Positions 43,858 to 56,172 of a DNA stretch of 64,000 nucleotides are shown here, one piece after another. Under the pieces are notes generated by a model, which saw only the letters and a program-made list of their open reading frames with translations, was not told the origin of the DNA and searched no databases. Position numbers and translations under genes: made by a program. Positions within the stretch are counted from its first letter, which is position 1, and each line of letters opens with the position of its first letter. The stretch comes from Macrophomina tecta (lineage: Eukaryota; Ascomycota; Dothideomycetes; Botryosphaeriales; Botryosphaeriaceae), in NCBI GenBank assembly GCA_024180945.1, contig JAKSGN010000021.1, positions 868,001 to 932,000 on the forward strand, written 5' to 3'.

Positions 43858-44190
43858 ATGTCTTCCTTCCTCCGCGCGTCCCCCCTCCTCCGCGCAGCGC
43901 CAACCCGCGCACTCCGCGTTTCGAACGCCGGTCAGCGCGCCTTCTCGGCTGCGCCACAGCTGCGCCTCAAGGAAGACAAGGTCAGGACGGGGGAGGAGGC
44001 GGAAGCCGTCAAGCAAGAGCAGCTGCAGAAGCAGAGGGAGGGCAAGGGCCATTGGCACGAGGACCTGGCGTCCAACAGCGAAGTCAACGTCAAGGCGGAT
44101 CGGGAGGCCGGACAGATCGGCGACCATGGGCAGCATATGGAGGAGTTGAAGCAGATGGGGAAGGAGAAGCGCGAGAAGGGCGATCTTTGA
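43858..44190 (+). CDS. small conserved-looking mitochondrial protein, function unknown
   Basis: 110 residues, intronless. The N-terminus is an Arg/Ser/Ala-rich amphipathic presequence (MSSFLRASPLLRAAPTRALR, then SNAGQRAFSAAPQ, a likely processing site). The mature part is hydrophilic and rich in Glu, Lys and Gln with no hydrophobic core (EAVKQEQLQKQREGKGHWHE, ASNSEVNVKADR), so probably helical or disordered. I recall similar small proteins from ascomycete genomes but cannot name a function. Confidence 0.75.
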   Translation: MSSFLRASPLLRAAPTRALRVSNAGQRAFSAAPQLRLKEDKVRTGEEAEAVKQEQLQKQREGKGHWHEDLASNSEVNVKADREAGQIGDHGQHMEELKQMGKEKREKGDL

Positions 44191-44628
44191 GTTGGGAGCG
44201 GAGGTCGAGTTCGCCGTGATTGGCAGCTCTATTGCCGAAGCTCGCGGGGCGGGATGAGGGGATGTGATACCAGGTCTGACATCGCGACATAGGAGAATCG
44301 GTACGCCCGTTTGGATGCGGCTTTTGCATCCTGGAGAGGCTGGGCATTTCAGGGACAGAGGTAATGGAAATGCATGTAAGATAATGGAAGCGATGAAAGC
44401 ACTGCCTTCGAGCGCCACTGATGATTGGAAATTGATCGTAACGCCGGGGGGATATCTATGTGAAATGCAACCGAACATACTCACGCGCAGAAAAAGTTCT
44501 GCTCCAAGTGGCATACCGTCGTTAAAATACGTCGTCCCAATTTCCCTCCTCTTCATAGTATATGACCTTCCTACTCGCATCCACCATTAACCTGCCGCCT
44601 TCTTCGTGGGATAACGTCCGTGTGCAAT
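44191..44628. other. convergent gap, no gene seen
   Basis: 3' flanks of two facing genes. Confidence 0.55.
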
Positions 44629-45297
44629 CTATTCCTTGTAGCCAAAGACCCTGTCCTTCCAGCTCTTGACAACCGGTGTCTCGACGGAGAAGGCGCTCAT
44701 AGTGGGTTTTTGGTTCCTTCCAGCAGGCTTCTTCTCTCCCTTCTCCAGGTCGCGACCCCTGTTCTCCTGTGCACCAGCAGTGCGATTCTTGCCCGGAGGT
44801 GGTGACGCTACGCGTACAGCTGTGCGTCTGTGTTCCCGGTTGTTTCTTGCCACATCGACGGTACTCCGGCCTGTAAGGCGGCGGGAAACGCGCTTCAGCG
44901 ACTTGCGGACCTCCCACTGGCGCTTCTTGGCAATGAAGAAGAGGACGGTGGACACGACTGCGCGGGCCCGTTAGTGTCTATTCCGAGATCCGAAGACAAC
45001 GGCATTTGACTTACTTCCGCCGACGGCAACGACCACAACAACCACGATAATGGCAATCATGCCGCCCTTGGACATCTTGAATGACCCATCATCGGTACCT
45101 TCAGCACCGGCAGCGCTGTCAGCGGCACTGCTGCTGCTGCCGCTGTCGTTGCTGCTCGTTGGAGCACCAGTCGCTTGTGTTGCCGGGTCGATGATCGACG
45201 TGACAGCTGCTGCCGCGGCGCGAGGGACCACATCCTGAGCCGTGACAGCGACGGCGAAGAGCGCAAGCAGCGCAGAAAGGAAGAGGCTGCCCGCCAT
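44629..45297 (-). CDS. single-pass membrane protein, SKG6-like, with signal peptide
   Basis: 203 residues from exons 45297-45015 and 44957-44629, intron 57 nt. Signal peptide (LFLSALLALFAVAVTAQ), short Ser/Ala-rich extracellular part (SNDSGSSSSAADSAA), then a membrane helix (GGMIAIIVVVVVVAVGGIV) made partly by the second exon, followed by a basic cytosolic tail (AKKRQWEVRKSLKRVSRRL). This layout is common to fungal cell-surface proteins with an SKG6/AXL2-like membrane segment. Role unknown; a wall or polarity sensor is one possibility. Confidence 0.85.
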
Positions 45298-47019
45298 TGC
45301 TGGTTGATTGCGGCAGCGGCTCTGCTCAGCAGGCCTGGCAGGGGAACGAGCGGGGCGTGGTACCCGCAAAAAAGGCGGGTAGGGGGAGAGAGAAAGAGAG
45401 AGAGAGAGAAAGCAGCGAAAGGCTCGCGCGGCGGATGATGAAAGAGGCAACTCAACTTGGGGCATCCCAAGCGGCACAGCGCCCACCTATGTATTCTCCG
45501 TCGCGCAACGGCGGCTCCCCAGTCACAGCGGCGCACATGGCTTACGGTGGGACAGGGGAGGCGGGCGGCTATCAGAGCACAGAATGTCGCCCATCACAGC
45601 TGTCACTGGAGGCTTGGCGCCATGGGCAATGCAGGAACGCTGGCGGCAGAGAGGCTGTGGCGAACAACCATTGGCCGTGGTGCCGGCGGTTAGAGAGAGA
45701 GATATGCGGGACGTGCTGGGGGTTCTTGATGTGCGGCGGCGGTGCTGCGGGCGCTGATTGGCGGCCGCCTGTGATGCTTATTTTTTAGGTGCGCCCGTGC
45801 GAGAGGCCCAAAGGCCCCAGCCTCTGCTCGCCTCGACACCTTCGCTGCCCAGAGATGAGCGTCCAGTCACAGCAGGTCCCGAGCAGACGGCCATCAATAA
45901 TTCCTGCGCGGGGCCAACCAACCACAGCTCGGTGAAGTAGGCTGATATCCTGTGCTTGCTGCAGAGTTGCCGCAGCTGTCCCCTCATATCACCTACTTCC
46001 CCGTCCTCTACGAGAGCGGGATCAGTCACTTCCATCGCCTCAGCCTGTCCGTGCGGGGTAAATAGCCTGCCTCGCACTTCTGAGCCCGTCCGCAGTGGTC
46101 ACGACTCGGTCAGTGAAGCGGAGCTGGCTGCTGAGATCACCGCAAGGAAAAGGCCTCGAAAGAATTCGCTGGGACAGCTGACGTGCAGGCACGGTGACAG
46201 TAACGCATACGGTGAAATTCCCCGAGAGTGGCGGTGGGCGAAAAGGGCTGTCGACTTCTCTATGGAGTTGATCTTGTCCACTGCTCGCATGGGGTCGAGC
46301 CGGACTGTGCCCGAAGACTGTACTCGTTCTGAGCGTACCGAAAAAAAAAAAAAAAAAAAAGGCTCCCGAAGCCGGCTGCTCGACCCTCTCTTCTCGCTTG
46401 CTTCGGCGGAGTTGCGCTGGCTGCCTCCCCAGATGGTGAAATATATTATCCACTACTTGCTAGACAGTATCATAAGTCAAAGCGGCGGCGCAGGCATCGC
46501 TGCCCACACGACTTCCACGCCTAGGCGGTCTTCGATTGCGGGTACACATTGCTGCTGCAATGCTACTGCCACTGTGCCATCTCAGCGTAGGCTGAGGATT
46601 ATTGGACGGCTTTGTCGATCCTTGTCTGCTCTTCACCTGAACGACGACGCTGAGCGATGCACAAGCCAAAAGCATGATCGCATCTCGTTCTGCTGGCCCG
46701 CATTTCCTTTCATGAAACGTTCAGTGTCCATTTTTATCCTTGCTAAGTGTCTTCACGAATTCTCCCGGCAATATGTCACGTCGATGCCGTGAGCTGCGCC
46801 GCGGTATCTGCGCAGCTTCCTTGGACGGATCGAAGTAGGCAAGCCGGCAGGCGGACGCTGGCTACCCGCCCACGAATTAGCTTTCCAATTTTCATCTTCG
46901 TTTTCTTATTGCACGCTCGCTCACTCGTGCCCGTTGTCACGCCCTCTACAAACTACCGCACTATCGATTTTACTGATCGCTTGCGCCTGTATCACCTCTG
47001 ACCTCAACGGTCACTCGCC
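45298..47019. other. 1.7-kb divergent gap, no gene seen
   Basis: Upstream regions of two genes. An AG-rich stretch (about 45380-45420) and an A20 run (46341-46360) are the only structures noted. Confidence 0.5.
46341..46360. repeat. A20 homopolymer
   Basis: 20 consecutive A in an otherwise GC-rich gap. Confidence 0.95.
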
Positions 47020-50000
47020 ATGCGTTCTCTAGAGGCTGGTGATGGCCACCTTGCAGGAGGCTCAGCCGATCAGCTACCAGACGAGTATGAGAATGGCCTT
47101 CTCGATCACGACTACGTGACCAAGGACCAAACTTCGCTCCTGTCCCAGGTTGCTGAGCCCTCAGACGACACCCACGAGCGACAAAGTCATCTCACCTCCA
47201 CTGAACCCCCTTCCGTGAAGGTTCGTCTTCCACAAGGTCATATTGGAGGAGATGCAGATGTCACTCTCACTGTGCCGACAAAGGATGGCAGCCAGTCTCA
47301 CTCGGGCGTGATCAACAGACCTCGTTCGTCTGGCGTGCCGCTCAACGAGGGTTTCAAATTTGGAAAGGCGGGAAAACCTCAGCTTGACATGACACGACAG
47401 CGGGGTCCGAAGGCCGACCCTAACAAACCTGAGGTGATTTCGAACAAGCCTTGTGATAAGGAGGTAACTCTGGTGCTCAAGGCTACTCACGAAGATGACG
47501 GGTAAGCTCATCTCCAACGGCGTTGCAATCCTTTTATTCTGCATCACCGCACCACCCAGCAGAAGCTACTGCTCATCTACGCGTGGAATACTAAGATGCA
47601 TAACAGAGTAGAGGAATCCTCTGCAGTCTCGCGCCCTACGGACCAAGTTCCCAGTGAGCAAGAAGGCGCTCGCATCTCTCCTCCTACCAGCCTCCATCAG
47701 GATCAATTGCTGCCGCAACGAAGCCAGCACCTGTACAAAAAGAGCATGGACTCATCTGACATATCGAGCGACGGTACAGATGAGGGGCAGCGCCCAAAGC
47801 AGAGAATGCCTTTACCTGCGTCAGCCAACAGAGGCAAATATATCCATGAGAGTCCTTTGCCCGCTTCTGACCCCTCATCTTGGGATCATACCTTCCAGCC
47901 TTCAGGTCGTCGGAGCGCACAGAGCACGCCACATAATTCCACTACTACACCTGTGCATCTGAAGCCGACAACCGGTACCGCTGATATGGTCTCAGCTGAT
48001 CCTGTCCCCGGTCGAAAGAATGATGTTGCGGGGCTGCTGAATACCCGGCCTTCTTGTCCGATAAATGACCTTCCCGCGCCAGAGAGCGGCTCCCCGACTC
48101 AGATGCCAGGCAGTTCAGGCAGTCATGCGGTGGCACCGCCCGGGCACAAAAAAATGGATGGCGATTCTAAGCAGAACCAACCGCAGGACAATAAAGCTTT
48201 AAAACAACAAGTCTCGCGCAACACAGAGCGGCTGCGGTCCAAACACCCCGCACAAGGAACCCAGCCCAGACTTGACGGCTTGAGCAAGGTGAGCTCGCGA
48301 CATGGACCGTCTAGGGTTGGAAAATATGAGAAGGCTCCCAAACCCCAACAAGGTTTTATAAATCCCAACGGCGTTCGTGCTTCTGCCGAGGCAACCCAGT
48401 TATCAGTTCAACCCGAACGGAAGATCCGCTCGAGTGAGATCTTTGGCCTTTGGCATAAGCTTCTCGTTCAAGAGCAGCAGGAGGAGATGAGCTCCAGGGA
48501 GAATGCTAAGTTCGATGCCATTCATGGAGAGTTGTTGAGGCTGCGCAGTGCGGAAGAAAAGCAGGATGCTGTGCTGAAGGCAGCCCAACAGGCCAAGTCC
48601 AACGTATCAACAAAGCTCAAGCAAGTGCAGAACGTCAACAAGGAATTGAAATCGAAGATTGAAGAGCTTGAGCGGCTTCGGGCGGACGGCTACAGCCAAA
48701 TGAAGGATCTCAGAGATGAGATAAGTAGATCCGCCGGGCTCTCTCTCGATCTACAAAAAGAAGTAAAAGCCCTGAAAGCCGAGAAGAAGAGACTAATTAC
48801 CGCGCGTGAAAGGGAATGCCGGGAAGCCACCGAGGAGCTGAACGCAATCAGAGAGCGGCTCAAAGAACAGGAGGTCGATGTTGAAAATGAAGCTCGAGTC
48901 CGCGAAATTCGTGAGCGAGAGGTTCATGAGCTCTCAGGGCGTCTTTCAGAAGAACGCGACAACAACGCTAATACCAAAGCCCACCTCGCAGCCGCCACTG
49001 CCAACTACAACGAGATTACGGGAAAAATCAATGAATGGGACGTCTCTCTGGTCAGGATGATGGCCAGCATATTGGAAGCGCTCGATGGTCTTCGGCAAAG
49101 CCAGCCAACCAAGGAATCCATGGAGGACATTCTCCGTGCCACCTTGAAGACATTTCCACAAACTACTTCTGTTGCTGATGTGGAAGCGCTGCTTCAATCT
49201 TTTACGGTTGCGTAAGTTTTCCATTATTTTGCCTCCAGGATTTTGTAAGCTGAAAGGAAAGCAGTGTTCAAAGCAGCCTGGAAAATGCGAGGAATATTGA
49301 AGAAGCCACACTAAAGGCAGCCACTTCCTTCGAATCGCAGTTGTTCCACCGGCTTCAGGAGGAGTTCAAGGCTTGGGCGCCTCTGCATCAAGAAATTGCG
49401 GAGAATCAGCGGAGAGTTGCTGTCCTTGAAGAACGCTGCTCGACTCTACAAGCCGAAAAGGGTGCACTACAAGAACAGCTGAAGGTTGCGCAAGCTGGCG
49501 AAGCAAATTCCCACGATGTTTTGGACAGTTTGCAGAAAGAATTATTCCAGATCAAGACCCACTTGACCTCAGTGGACTCTGCTCGGCTCCGGGGACTTGA
49601 GTCCGACAAAGCAAAGGTCGTTAGAGAACTTGAGACTGCGCAAGCCAAAGTTCGTGAGGAGGAAGAGAGGACCCGACTTCTCAGTGAAACCGAGAGACGA
49701 CTTCGCCAAACAATTACAGACTTGAAGGTACGTGTGAAAGTTCGAAATCATGCGAAGTCCTTTTTCGGATGAGAGTGTTTTGCGTCTCTGTACAAGGGGC
49801 TTTATGTGATAAGCGACGCGTACTGACAGAATACAGGAACAAATGAAAGAAGTCGAATCGCAGAATTCGCGTTTGCAAGCAGATAGCGAAGCAGAAACTC
49901 AGAGCGTAGTGCAACACAACATTCCTATATTGATTTCTCTCGCTAACACACATCTTCCAGGTCGCAAAGCAGATAGAGGATGAGAAACAAAGATTACGTG

Positions 50001-52246
50001 CTCATTACTCCAAGCTCAGCAGGGACTTCTGCCAGTCACAGCAAGCCAAACACGCCAATGAGCTGCATGTAGAGAAGTTAAAAGGTCTTCAGGCCAGTGA
50101 GAACGCAAAATCGCAATCAGATCAAATTGCTGCTCTCAGGGACCAAGTTCGGAGAAACGAGAGGGAGCTCCAGAATGCTCAAAATTCAAGCCCCACCATG
50201 GGAGCTGAAGTTCAAGCGCTTCGGCAGCAATTGGAGACAGCACGAACTGATCAGGCTATTGCTGAGAAGCTAAGGGAAGACCTTGCGGTTGCCAAAGATC
50301 GGCTGAAGGCACAGGAACTGACAATATCAGCTCTGAATAATAGGAAAGAATCGCAGGCTCTCTCGGAAGCTGCAAGTGAACAAGGCCCCCTCCAATCAGA
50401 TCAGCATGCCAAGGAGCTCCGGGTTTCTTTGGAAACCGCGAGTACGGACGCTGCTAAGAGCGTTAAGGAGATTCAGCAGCAGTTCAAGGCTCTTCAAGAC
50501 AAGAATAAATTGAGTGATGAGGCACATCAGCGGGGGCAGGAGCGCATTCAAGAAATTCAAGAGCAGCTGGTTGCATTGGATGCCGAGCGGGACGAACTCC
50601 GACAAGAACTTGAGGAAGCGGACAGTCGTCTCGCTGAGTCTGATCAAGAGGCAGCGAAGCAAAGATCGGATGCTGAGGAGACCCTGCGTATGCGTGAAGC
50701 ACAGTGGGCTGCAGAGTGCGAAGACCTTGGTCAGCTTCTGCAGGCGGCTTATGCTCGTCTGGAGGAAAATGAAGCCAGTCACCAGCTCACGTGTGATGAA
50801 TACGAAGAACGGCTCCGGAATTATCATCAGGCTCTGGAGAAGCATAGGTCGAAGAGTCACAATGGAGGCACGATGCAGCCACCTCACGGCATAGGACCTT
50901 CAAGGAGAATGATTTCGAACTCGAGCGGGTCGAGCTCATCGTCAGTTCACGCATCCTTGCCAGCAGCAAATTCTGCTCAACGGCGGCCACAGAGGGAATT
51001 GGACCGCCCCACGAAGTCCTCTCATGATAGTATGATCAAACCTCGGTTTATTAAAAGACAATCAGAAAGGAAGGCAGCCTGTTCTCAAGAAGTGTCACCA
51101 CCTGCTTCGGCAAACTCGGAATCACAACGTCAGGCGACACCTCGTTCTCCTGGAGAGGCTGGTTTCGAGGAAGACTTATGGGCGTCCCAAGAACTCGGAA
51201 GGCATGAGACGTTGACGGAGCAAGGTGTTTCCCTGAACTCATTGCAAGATGACTCTCTGCAGGAAATTCCGGAAATTCTCGAGAAATCTCTGAGCAAGCC
51301 AGTGTTATTCTCTGACTTCAATCGAGAACAGGGTTTAAGCCAAGATGAACATTCTTCCAGCCTTTTGTCATCCATGATAACTCCGGACGTGGATGAGTTA
51401 GGGAAGGATGTGTCTTCGCTGGTGCAAGACGATGTCCCTTTCGTCCTTGATAACCCCGAGCCATCATCCCCGACGCAGCGCCTTAGCGACAAGGTTATAA
51501 CTAAGCAGGTGCAAATGTCCGTTGCGAACCCATTGTTCGAGGATGACCGTCCGATATCTCAGGCGAACATGAGCAAGCGAATCGACTCCACTACCGGCCC
51601 GCGCCGAAACTCTCTCCGCATGGACCCAAATGACTTGGCCCCCGATGCAGCCGTTTTTCGGACGCCATACAGGCCTTCCCAGACCCCAGAGGATGCATAT
51701 GATCATGAAAGCAGCCCTGAATTCATGAGTGAACCCAGCCAGAAAAACTTGGTTGTGCATGGCCATAATCTTCCAGCGCAATCCTCGATGGGACGCGATG
51801 ATTCTTATCACTTCAGCACTCCAGCAGGTGCGGTCAAGCGCCTAGCATTTTGCAACAATGTAAAGGCCCCCCAGAAGCGAGCAAGGACTAAGTCTACTGC
51901 TACCCCATCTGTCAGGCCAAGTCCGCGTGTTACTAGAGCATCCGCCAAAGCTGGCCCGCAGTCTCACGTATCAGAAACCCAGACCCAATCTCAGGAACAG
52001 CATGGGGGATTGATGAGAGTCTCTGAAGCGGCATCCATCAAGCCCAAGTCCCAATCTCAGGCTGCACCTGTGCATGGCTCGCAATTGCAGCCCCGGAGTG
52101 TCCCTCGCGTTCCTGTGGTCTCCCGAATGCGGTCCTCGGTCGGTTCTTCCAGCAGCGCTACCGGGTCCTCTCCGGCGAGGAATTCACGAAGGCGCAAGGC
52201 GAGTGCTATGTCGGGTCGCTTTGAAGAAGAGATCAACAAGCGCTAG
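47020..52246 (+). CDS. large coiled-coil protein, function unknown
   Basis: 1634 residues from exons 47020-47501, 47607-49211, 49265-49727, 49837-49905 and 49961-52246. About the first 460 residues are hydrophilic and Ser/Pro/Gln-rich. A long heptad-repeat region follows from about residue 470 to 1180 (KVKALKAEKKRL-like stretches, NKELKSKIEELERLRADG, EIQEQLVALDAERDELRQEL). The C-terminal 450 residues are disordered, with basic Arg/Lys/Ser/Thr clusters (KAPQKRARTKSTATPS) that could be nuclear-localisation signals, ending RRKASAMSGRFEEEINKR. Architecture suits a nuclear, spindle-pole, chromosome-axis or cytoskeletal scaffold; I do not recognise the family. Confidence 0.85.
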
Positions 52247-52822
52247 TGCCGACATTCACCACTCGAGCGGTCAACATCCGGAACATTCAGTTTGAGCCCT
52301 TGCATCGCTCTGGCGCATTGTAACGACGAAATTGTAAATTTTCTTTACCCACTTTATGTTTCTCACGGGGTATATAGATGTACGCCAAGATTCGGAATGC
52401 CCATTCGTCGGCATTGACCCTTCTTGTTGCTGGCCAACGAGCTTTCGGAATGCTGGTAGAATGGACTGGCCTAGTGGAGGACTAATGCGAATAGGAGATG
52501 TTGGGACCCTGATGTTGCTTCTCCTTGCTCACTTGCATCCAGTACATCATTTGTCATGGGACAGCGTCTTTATGCGGAGATATATGGTACAATATTTGCT
52601 GAAAGGAATAGCTGATTGCTTCTTAAAATTTCCACCAACGCCGTGATATCATGCTCTCCATTGACCCCTTCCCTGTTACTCAACGGGAGTAGAGTTATCC
52701 AGACCATGCAGCGGGAGGATAGGTCGGATACAACGTCATCCAGGCATGCGTGGCTGGAGCGCGGGCCGAAGTGTGATCGAAGCGATGCTAGGAAGCGTCG
52801 CGCTTGGTCGTAGTTTCAACGT
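52247..52822. other. convergent gap, no gene seen
   Basis: 3' flanks of the coiled-coil and bL33m genes. Confidence 0.55.
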
Positions 52823-53350
52823 TCATTTTCCGCGCTTCTGCTCGAGGAACAGGACCTGCTTCCGCACTGTGATGCCGTCTTCGTCAGCTCTCACGCACCC
52901 AATGCCCCGTCTTGGCCCAGGCCGGGCATGGTTTCCCATCGTTCCCCGACCTGCCCTCTTTTGATTCCTCTCCTTCACCATCTCCCCCGCTGACTCCGTC
53001 CAGTTTCTTCCGTTCATTCAGTGCCCCTCCTCCCAAGACACTGCACGCTCCAGGAACCCGCGGAAGCTAATATATATATATATCGACGAACGGAAGAAGT
53101 GACGTACCGACGGGATCGTACTTGAGCATGCTGAGCGGGCGGTGGGTGCGCGGCCGCACGAAGGTCTTGAAGTAGCCGGTCATGGCCATGGAGATGAGGC
53201 GCACGGCGATGGTGCGGGATTTCTCTGTTGCACAACCACTCTCGCGTCAGCATCGAAGCAGAGGAGAAGCTCCTCGTAGGGTGATTGGGAGGACGGGGGG
53301 CGATGGGAGGGGCAGAAGTGGGGAGCGGGAGACGTACGCTTCTTCGCCAT
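52823..53350 (-). CDS. MRPL39: mitochondrial large-subunit ribosomal protein bL33m (MRPL39 type)
   Basis: 57 residues from three exons: 53350-53338 (13 nt), 53224-53108 and 52866-52823. Joined product begins [20 protein letters not shown], continues [20 protein letters not shown] and ends [11 protein letters not shown], the classic L33 layout without zinc-binding Cys pairs, as in yeast Mrpl39. It is a component of the mitochondrial 54S subunit. Introns are 113 and 241 nt, long for this genome; the second has a TA dinucleotide run near 53071-53083. No single reading frame shows the gene, so automated calls may miss it. Confidence 0.93.
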
Positions 53351-54168
53351 GGCGGGAAGAGGATTGGAAGCGGGGCCGGAACTGGGTCGTGGGCGATTCC
53401 CCGGGGGGATTGCTGGGTCGCGAGGTTGTTTGGTTCGATGTTGCGGACGTGGGTTTGAGGATTGACTGCCGGAGGGCGGGTGAACGTCGGGATGGATGCG
53501 GGCGATCGCTGTGGCCCGTGCGCGTGCTCGTCTGCGGCCGGCGACCGGTTGCCGCTTTCCTGCTGTTCTGCACTTCTGTCGGGCTCGCCTGGACGGCAGA
53601 TCTGGCGAGCTTGAGGGTGGCAGGTTCGAGAGGGGCGAGAGGGTCGGTGAGTTCGGACGTGGCTGCTGTGGAAGAGGAGTAAGGCAGTGTTGGCTGCGCT
53701 GATGGCCACGAGTGAGAACCGCTGCGCTCTCCGCCACTCACTGGCCCTGCAGACGATGGACGTTGGCGGGAGAGCTGACTTGCTCGTGAAGCAGGTTCTG
53801 GTGTTCATCCCCGTTTCAGTTTCCTCGCTCGCGTGATGCCATGCCTCCCACGCAGCAGAAGCGTCTCCCGGCCAGGCATAGTCTCTTGTGCATCTTCAAT
53901 TCTTTACCTGCCTCTCCATCTGTCATCGGCCACCGCAAGTCTGTATACTCATCCTCCATCTATTGCTCAAAGCTGTACCCGTATCTTCCTGCAACTCTTC
54001 GCGCGAAGAGCGCAGTCCGCATGTTAAGGGGTGCACTCGCCGCAGTGTCCGGGCACCTTGCTTCCTTGGCATCCACAGTCTCGAAGAAAGACATTCCAAC
54101 CACACCTGACTGCTCCGTTTCACATTGCATTGTGCATGTTATATTACCCACCCGCCAACTCATCCTCC
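53351..54168. other. no gene seen
   Basis: GC-rich upstream region of bL33m, then 5' flank of the 5S gene. Confidence 0.5.
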
Positions 54169-54287
54169 ACGTACGACCATAGGTCGCAGAATGCAACGGA
54201 TCCCGTCCGCTCTCCGATATTTAACCTGCGAACCGGCTGATTAGTACTCAAGTGGGTGACCATTGGGGAATCCCAGCTGTTGTACGT
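54169..54287 (+). rRNA. 5S ribosomal RNA, dispersed copy
   Basis: 119 nt. It starts ACGTACGACCATAGG like other ascomycete 5S (usual ACATACGACCATAGG), has the conserved TCCCGTCCGCTC loop, and ends GCTGTTGTACGT. The termini pair over nine positions (ACGTACGAC with GTTGTACGT, one G-U). Helix II pairs TCGCAG (54184) with CTGCGA (54226), bases that differ from the usual sequence on both sides, so pairing is kept by compensating change. The box-C region ATTAGTACTCAAGTGGGTGACC is present and a T run follows directly. Filamentous ascomycetes usually scatter single 5S genes as here. Confidence 0.93.
54218..54261 (+). promoter_or_regulatory. internal RNA polymerase III control region of the 5S gene
   Basis: Covers the equivalents of box A (about 54218-54232) and box C (about 54240-54261) that bind TFIIIA; placed by alignment to known 5S numbering. 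Confidence 0.7.
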
Positions 54288-54293
54288 TTTTTT
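54287..54293 (+). terminator. RNA polymerase III T-run terminator of the 5S gene
   Basis: Seven T directly at the end of the 5S stem; a longer T-rich tract follows from about 54305 to 54335. Confidence 0.85.
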
Positions 54294-55184
54294 GCTTGTT
54301 TGATTTTCTTTTTTCTTTTTTTTTTTTTTTTTTTTGGTTTTTTGGCGGTGTGGGGCGGACTGGCATTTGCGATGCCCGTGCGCTGGAGAGATGCTCCACC
54401 GAACCGGATGTGCTGCACCTATGTACCGTTCAGACGAGCACGCTTCCACTCCCCGGGCACGGTTCCGCTTGCTTTCGCAGAGCCGACCTCGTTACTGCTC
54501 CGCAGCCATCTTTCGTCGTTATTTGGCGTTGTGGACATAATTTGTTTGTTGTCATGTGGCCTCAGTGACATTGAGAAGGTCGTACAGCTCGCGAATGGCA
54601 CGTTACCAGTAGCTAATCTTGCAGTCCTGTAGCCTTCAGCATATGGGGGAAGTAACAAGCCGATCACGGAAACGAGGAGTGGGCGTAAGGCGTGAAAGAG
54701 GTGCCTGATCACATTTTATCATAGGTCTTGAAGAAGGGTATGAATGCCAAATGGTAATCAAGATTTAAGCGAATCCTGCACGAAATTACCTCTACGTCCT
54801 TGGGGATGTACCATCAAATGCGTCAATCAGTGCTGTCAGCTGAAGAAAGTACTCGATCATCCCGGCCCTGGTCCGGTCGACCGTCAACAAACATTACGAC
54901 AACGAACAGAGAAAGGAGGAAATCAAAAGAGAAGAAAAGGCTTGTATCCAAACGAGAGAAAAATCCCAACAACAGCGCAAGGAAAACCCTCATCGGAATC
55001 TCTCCTTTCCTGACATACTATCACACTCTGCGGCACCGTCCACTGGGACTGCAATTCCCACTGCTTCTACCGGGAGATTCCTATCCGCTTCCTTCCATGC
55101 CCCTGTCACTAGCCTCACCGTCTCCTCCTCTCCCCTCTTCCCCGCAACCTCCTTTCACCGTCATCTCCGTCATCCCCCCCAGCA
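54294..55184. other. no gene seen
   Basis: T-rich tract then unremarkable intergenic DNA. Confidence 0.5.
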
Positions 55185-55950
55185 TCATTTTCTGATCCAG
55201 AAATAGTAGTCACCGGCCTGCTTCATGGCGTCGTCCTTGAACTCGGTCATGCCCATGATGGTGCTGTCAGAGACGCGGCGGAAGTGGTAAAAAATGGGCC
55301 AACGATCGAAGATGCAGCAGGCCGAGAGGACGTCTCTCATCTTGAGTTCGCGGATCTGTTTGGGATCAGCAAAAAAAGACAGATGAGTGGAGGGGGGGAG
55401 GACGAAAAGAAGTCCCCTGCACTGAGTGTGTGATCCCTTGTCTTCTCCTATGATTTACGCAGAACGGTAGGCAAGTTAAAAAAAAAAAAAAAAAAAAAAG
55501 GAACATAAAAGGAACTGTGCTACGGAAATATTCGGATACCCGAACGAGTAATAGAAAAGAGAGGGGAAAAGAAAAAAAAATTGCAAACATACCACTGCCC
55601 TACCCCAATACTCGTTCTCGACGCGCATCCCCTCGTCCGTCCACGTCATGACGGGCTTGGCGTCCTCGAAGCTCTCGACCAGCATGCCCGCCCAGCGGTA
55701 CGTCTCGAGCATGGCGTGCAGCGGGTGCGTCGCCTTCTCGCCGTAGCCGTGGAAGTCGCCGCCCGACCAGTCGCCCAGCAGCTCCGACGGCTGGATTGGC
55801 GCGAGCGCGTCGAAGAGCGACCGCAGCTCGCGCACGTCGGCGCCGTTGTCTTCGTCGTCGGCGTCGATGAGCTGGAGGACGCGCTTTTCGGGGCTGTTGC
55901 TTTGGGGGTGGGCGAGTTGGTTAGTGTGGTGGTTGCTTTTTCTTTTTTTT

Positions 55951-55995
<45 letters not shown>

Positions 55996-56172
55996 CGTTG
56001 TTTTGTTTCACTGGAATAAAGGGCAGTGGAAGGGAAGGAAGAAGGTGGGAAATAATGGAAAACTATTGGGATTAGGAGGGAGGAGGGGTCGATGAGGAGG
56101 GCGGCATCGATGAGCAAAAAGAAGTAAAAGGGGCAGAAGGTACAAGGTGATCGGGTCGACTCACGAATTCAT
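55185..56172 (-). CDS. GXWXG / DUF4334 domain protein
   Basis: 161 residues from exons 56172-56165 (8 nt), 55899-55593 and 55355-55185. The GXWXG element is LLGDWSGGDFHGYG; then HPLHAMLETYRWAGML, VMTWTDEGMRVENEYWGRAV, and the DUF4334 C-terminal half (LSACCIFDRWPIFYHFRRVS, STIMGMTEFKDDAM). Small cytosolic proteins of this type occur in bacteria and fungi without a defined reaction. The 8-nt first exon (MNS) across a 265-nt intron is a proposal; the intron holds a GT microsatellite. The second intron (237 nt) contains an A22/T22 run. Confidence 0.82.
55478..55499. repeat. A22 homopolymer inside an intron
   Basis: 22 consecutive A (T on the sense strand) in the second intron of the GXWXG gene. 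Confidence 0.95.
55957..55994. repeat. (GT)19 microsatellite
   Basis: Perfect dinucleotide repeat in the first intron of the GXWXG gene, next to T-rich DNA. Confidence 0.97.

Noticed and set aside
55957..55994. (GT)n tract as a CRISPR-like or telomeric array
   Set aside because: Plain dinucleotide microsatellite; no spacers, and no telomere-type repeat in the window.
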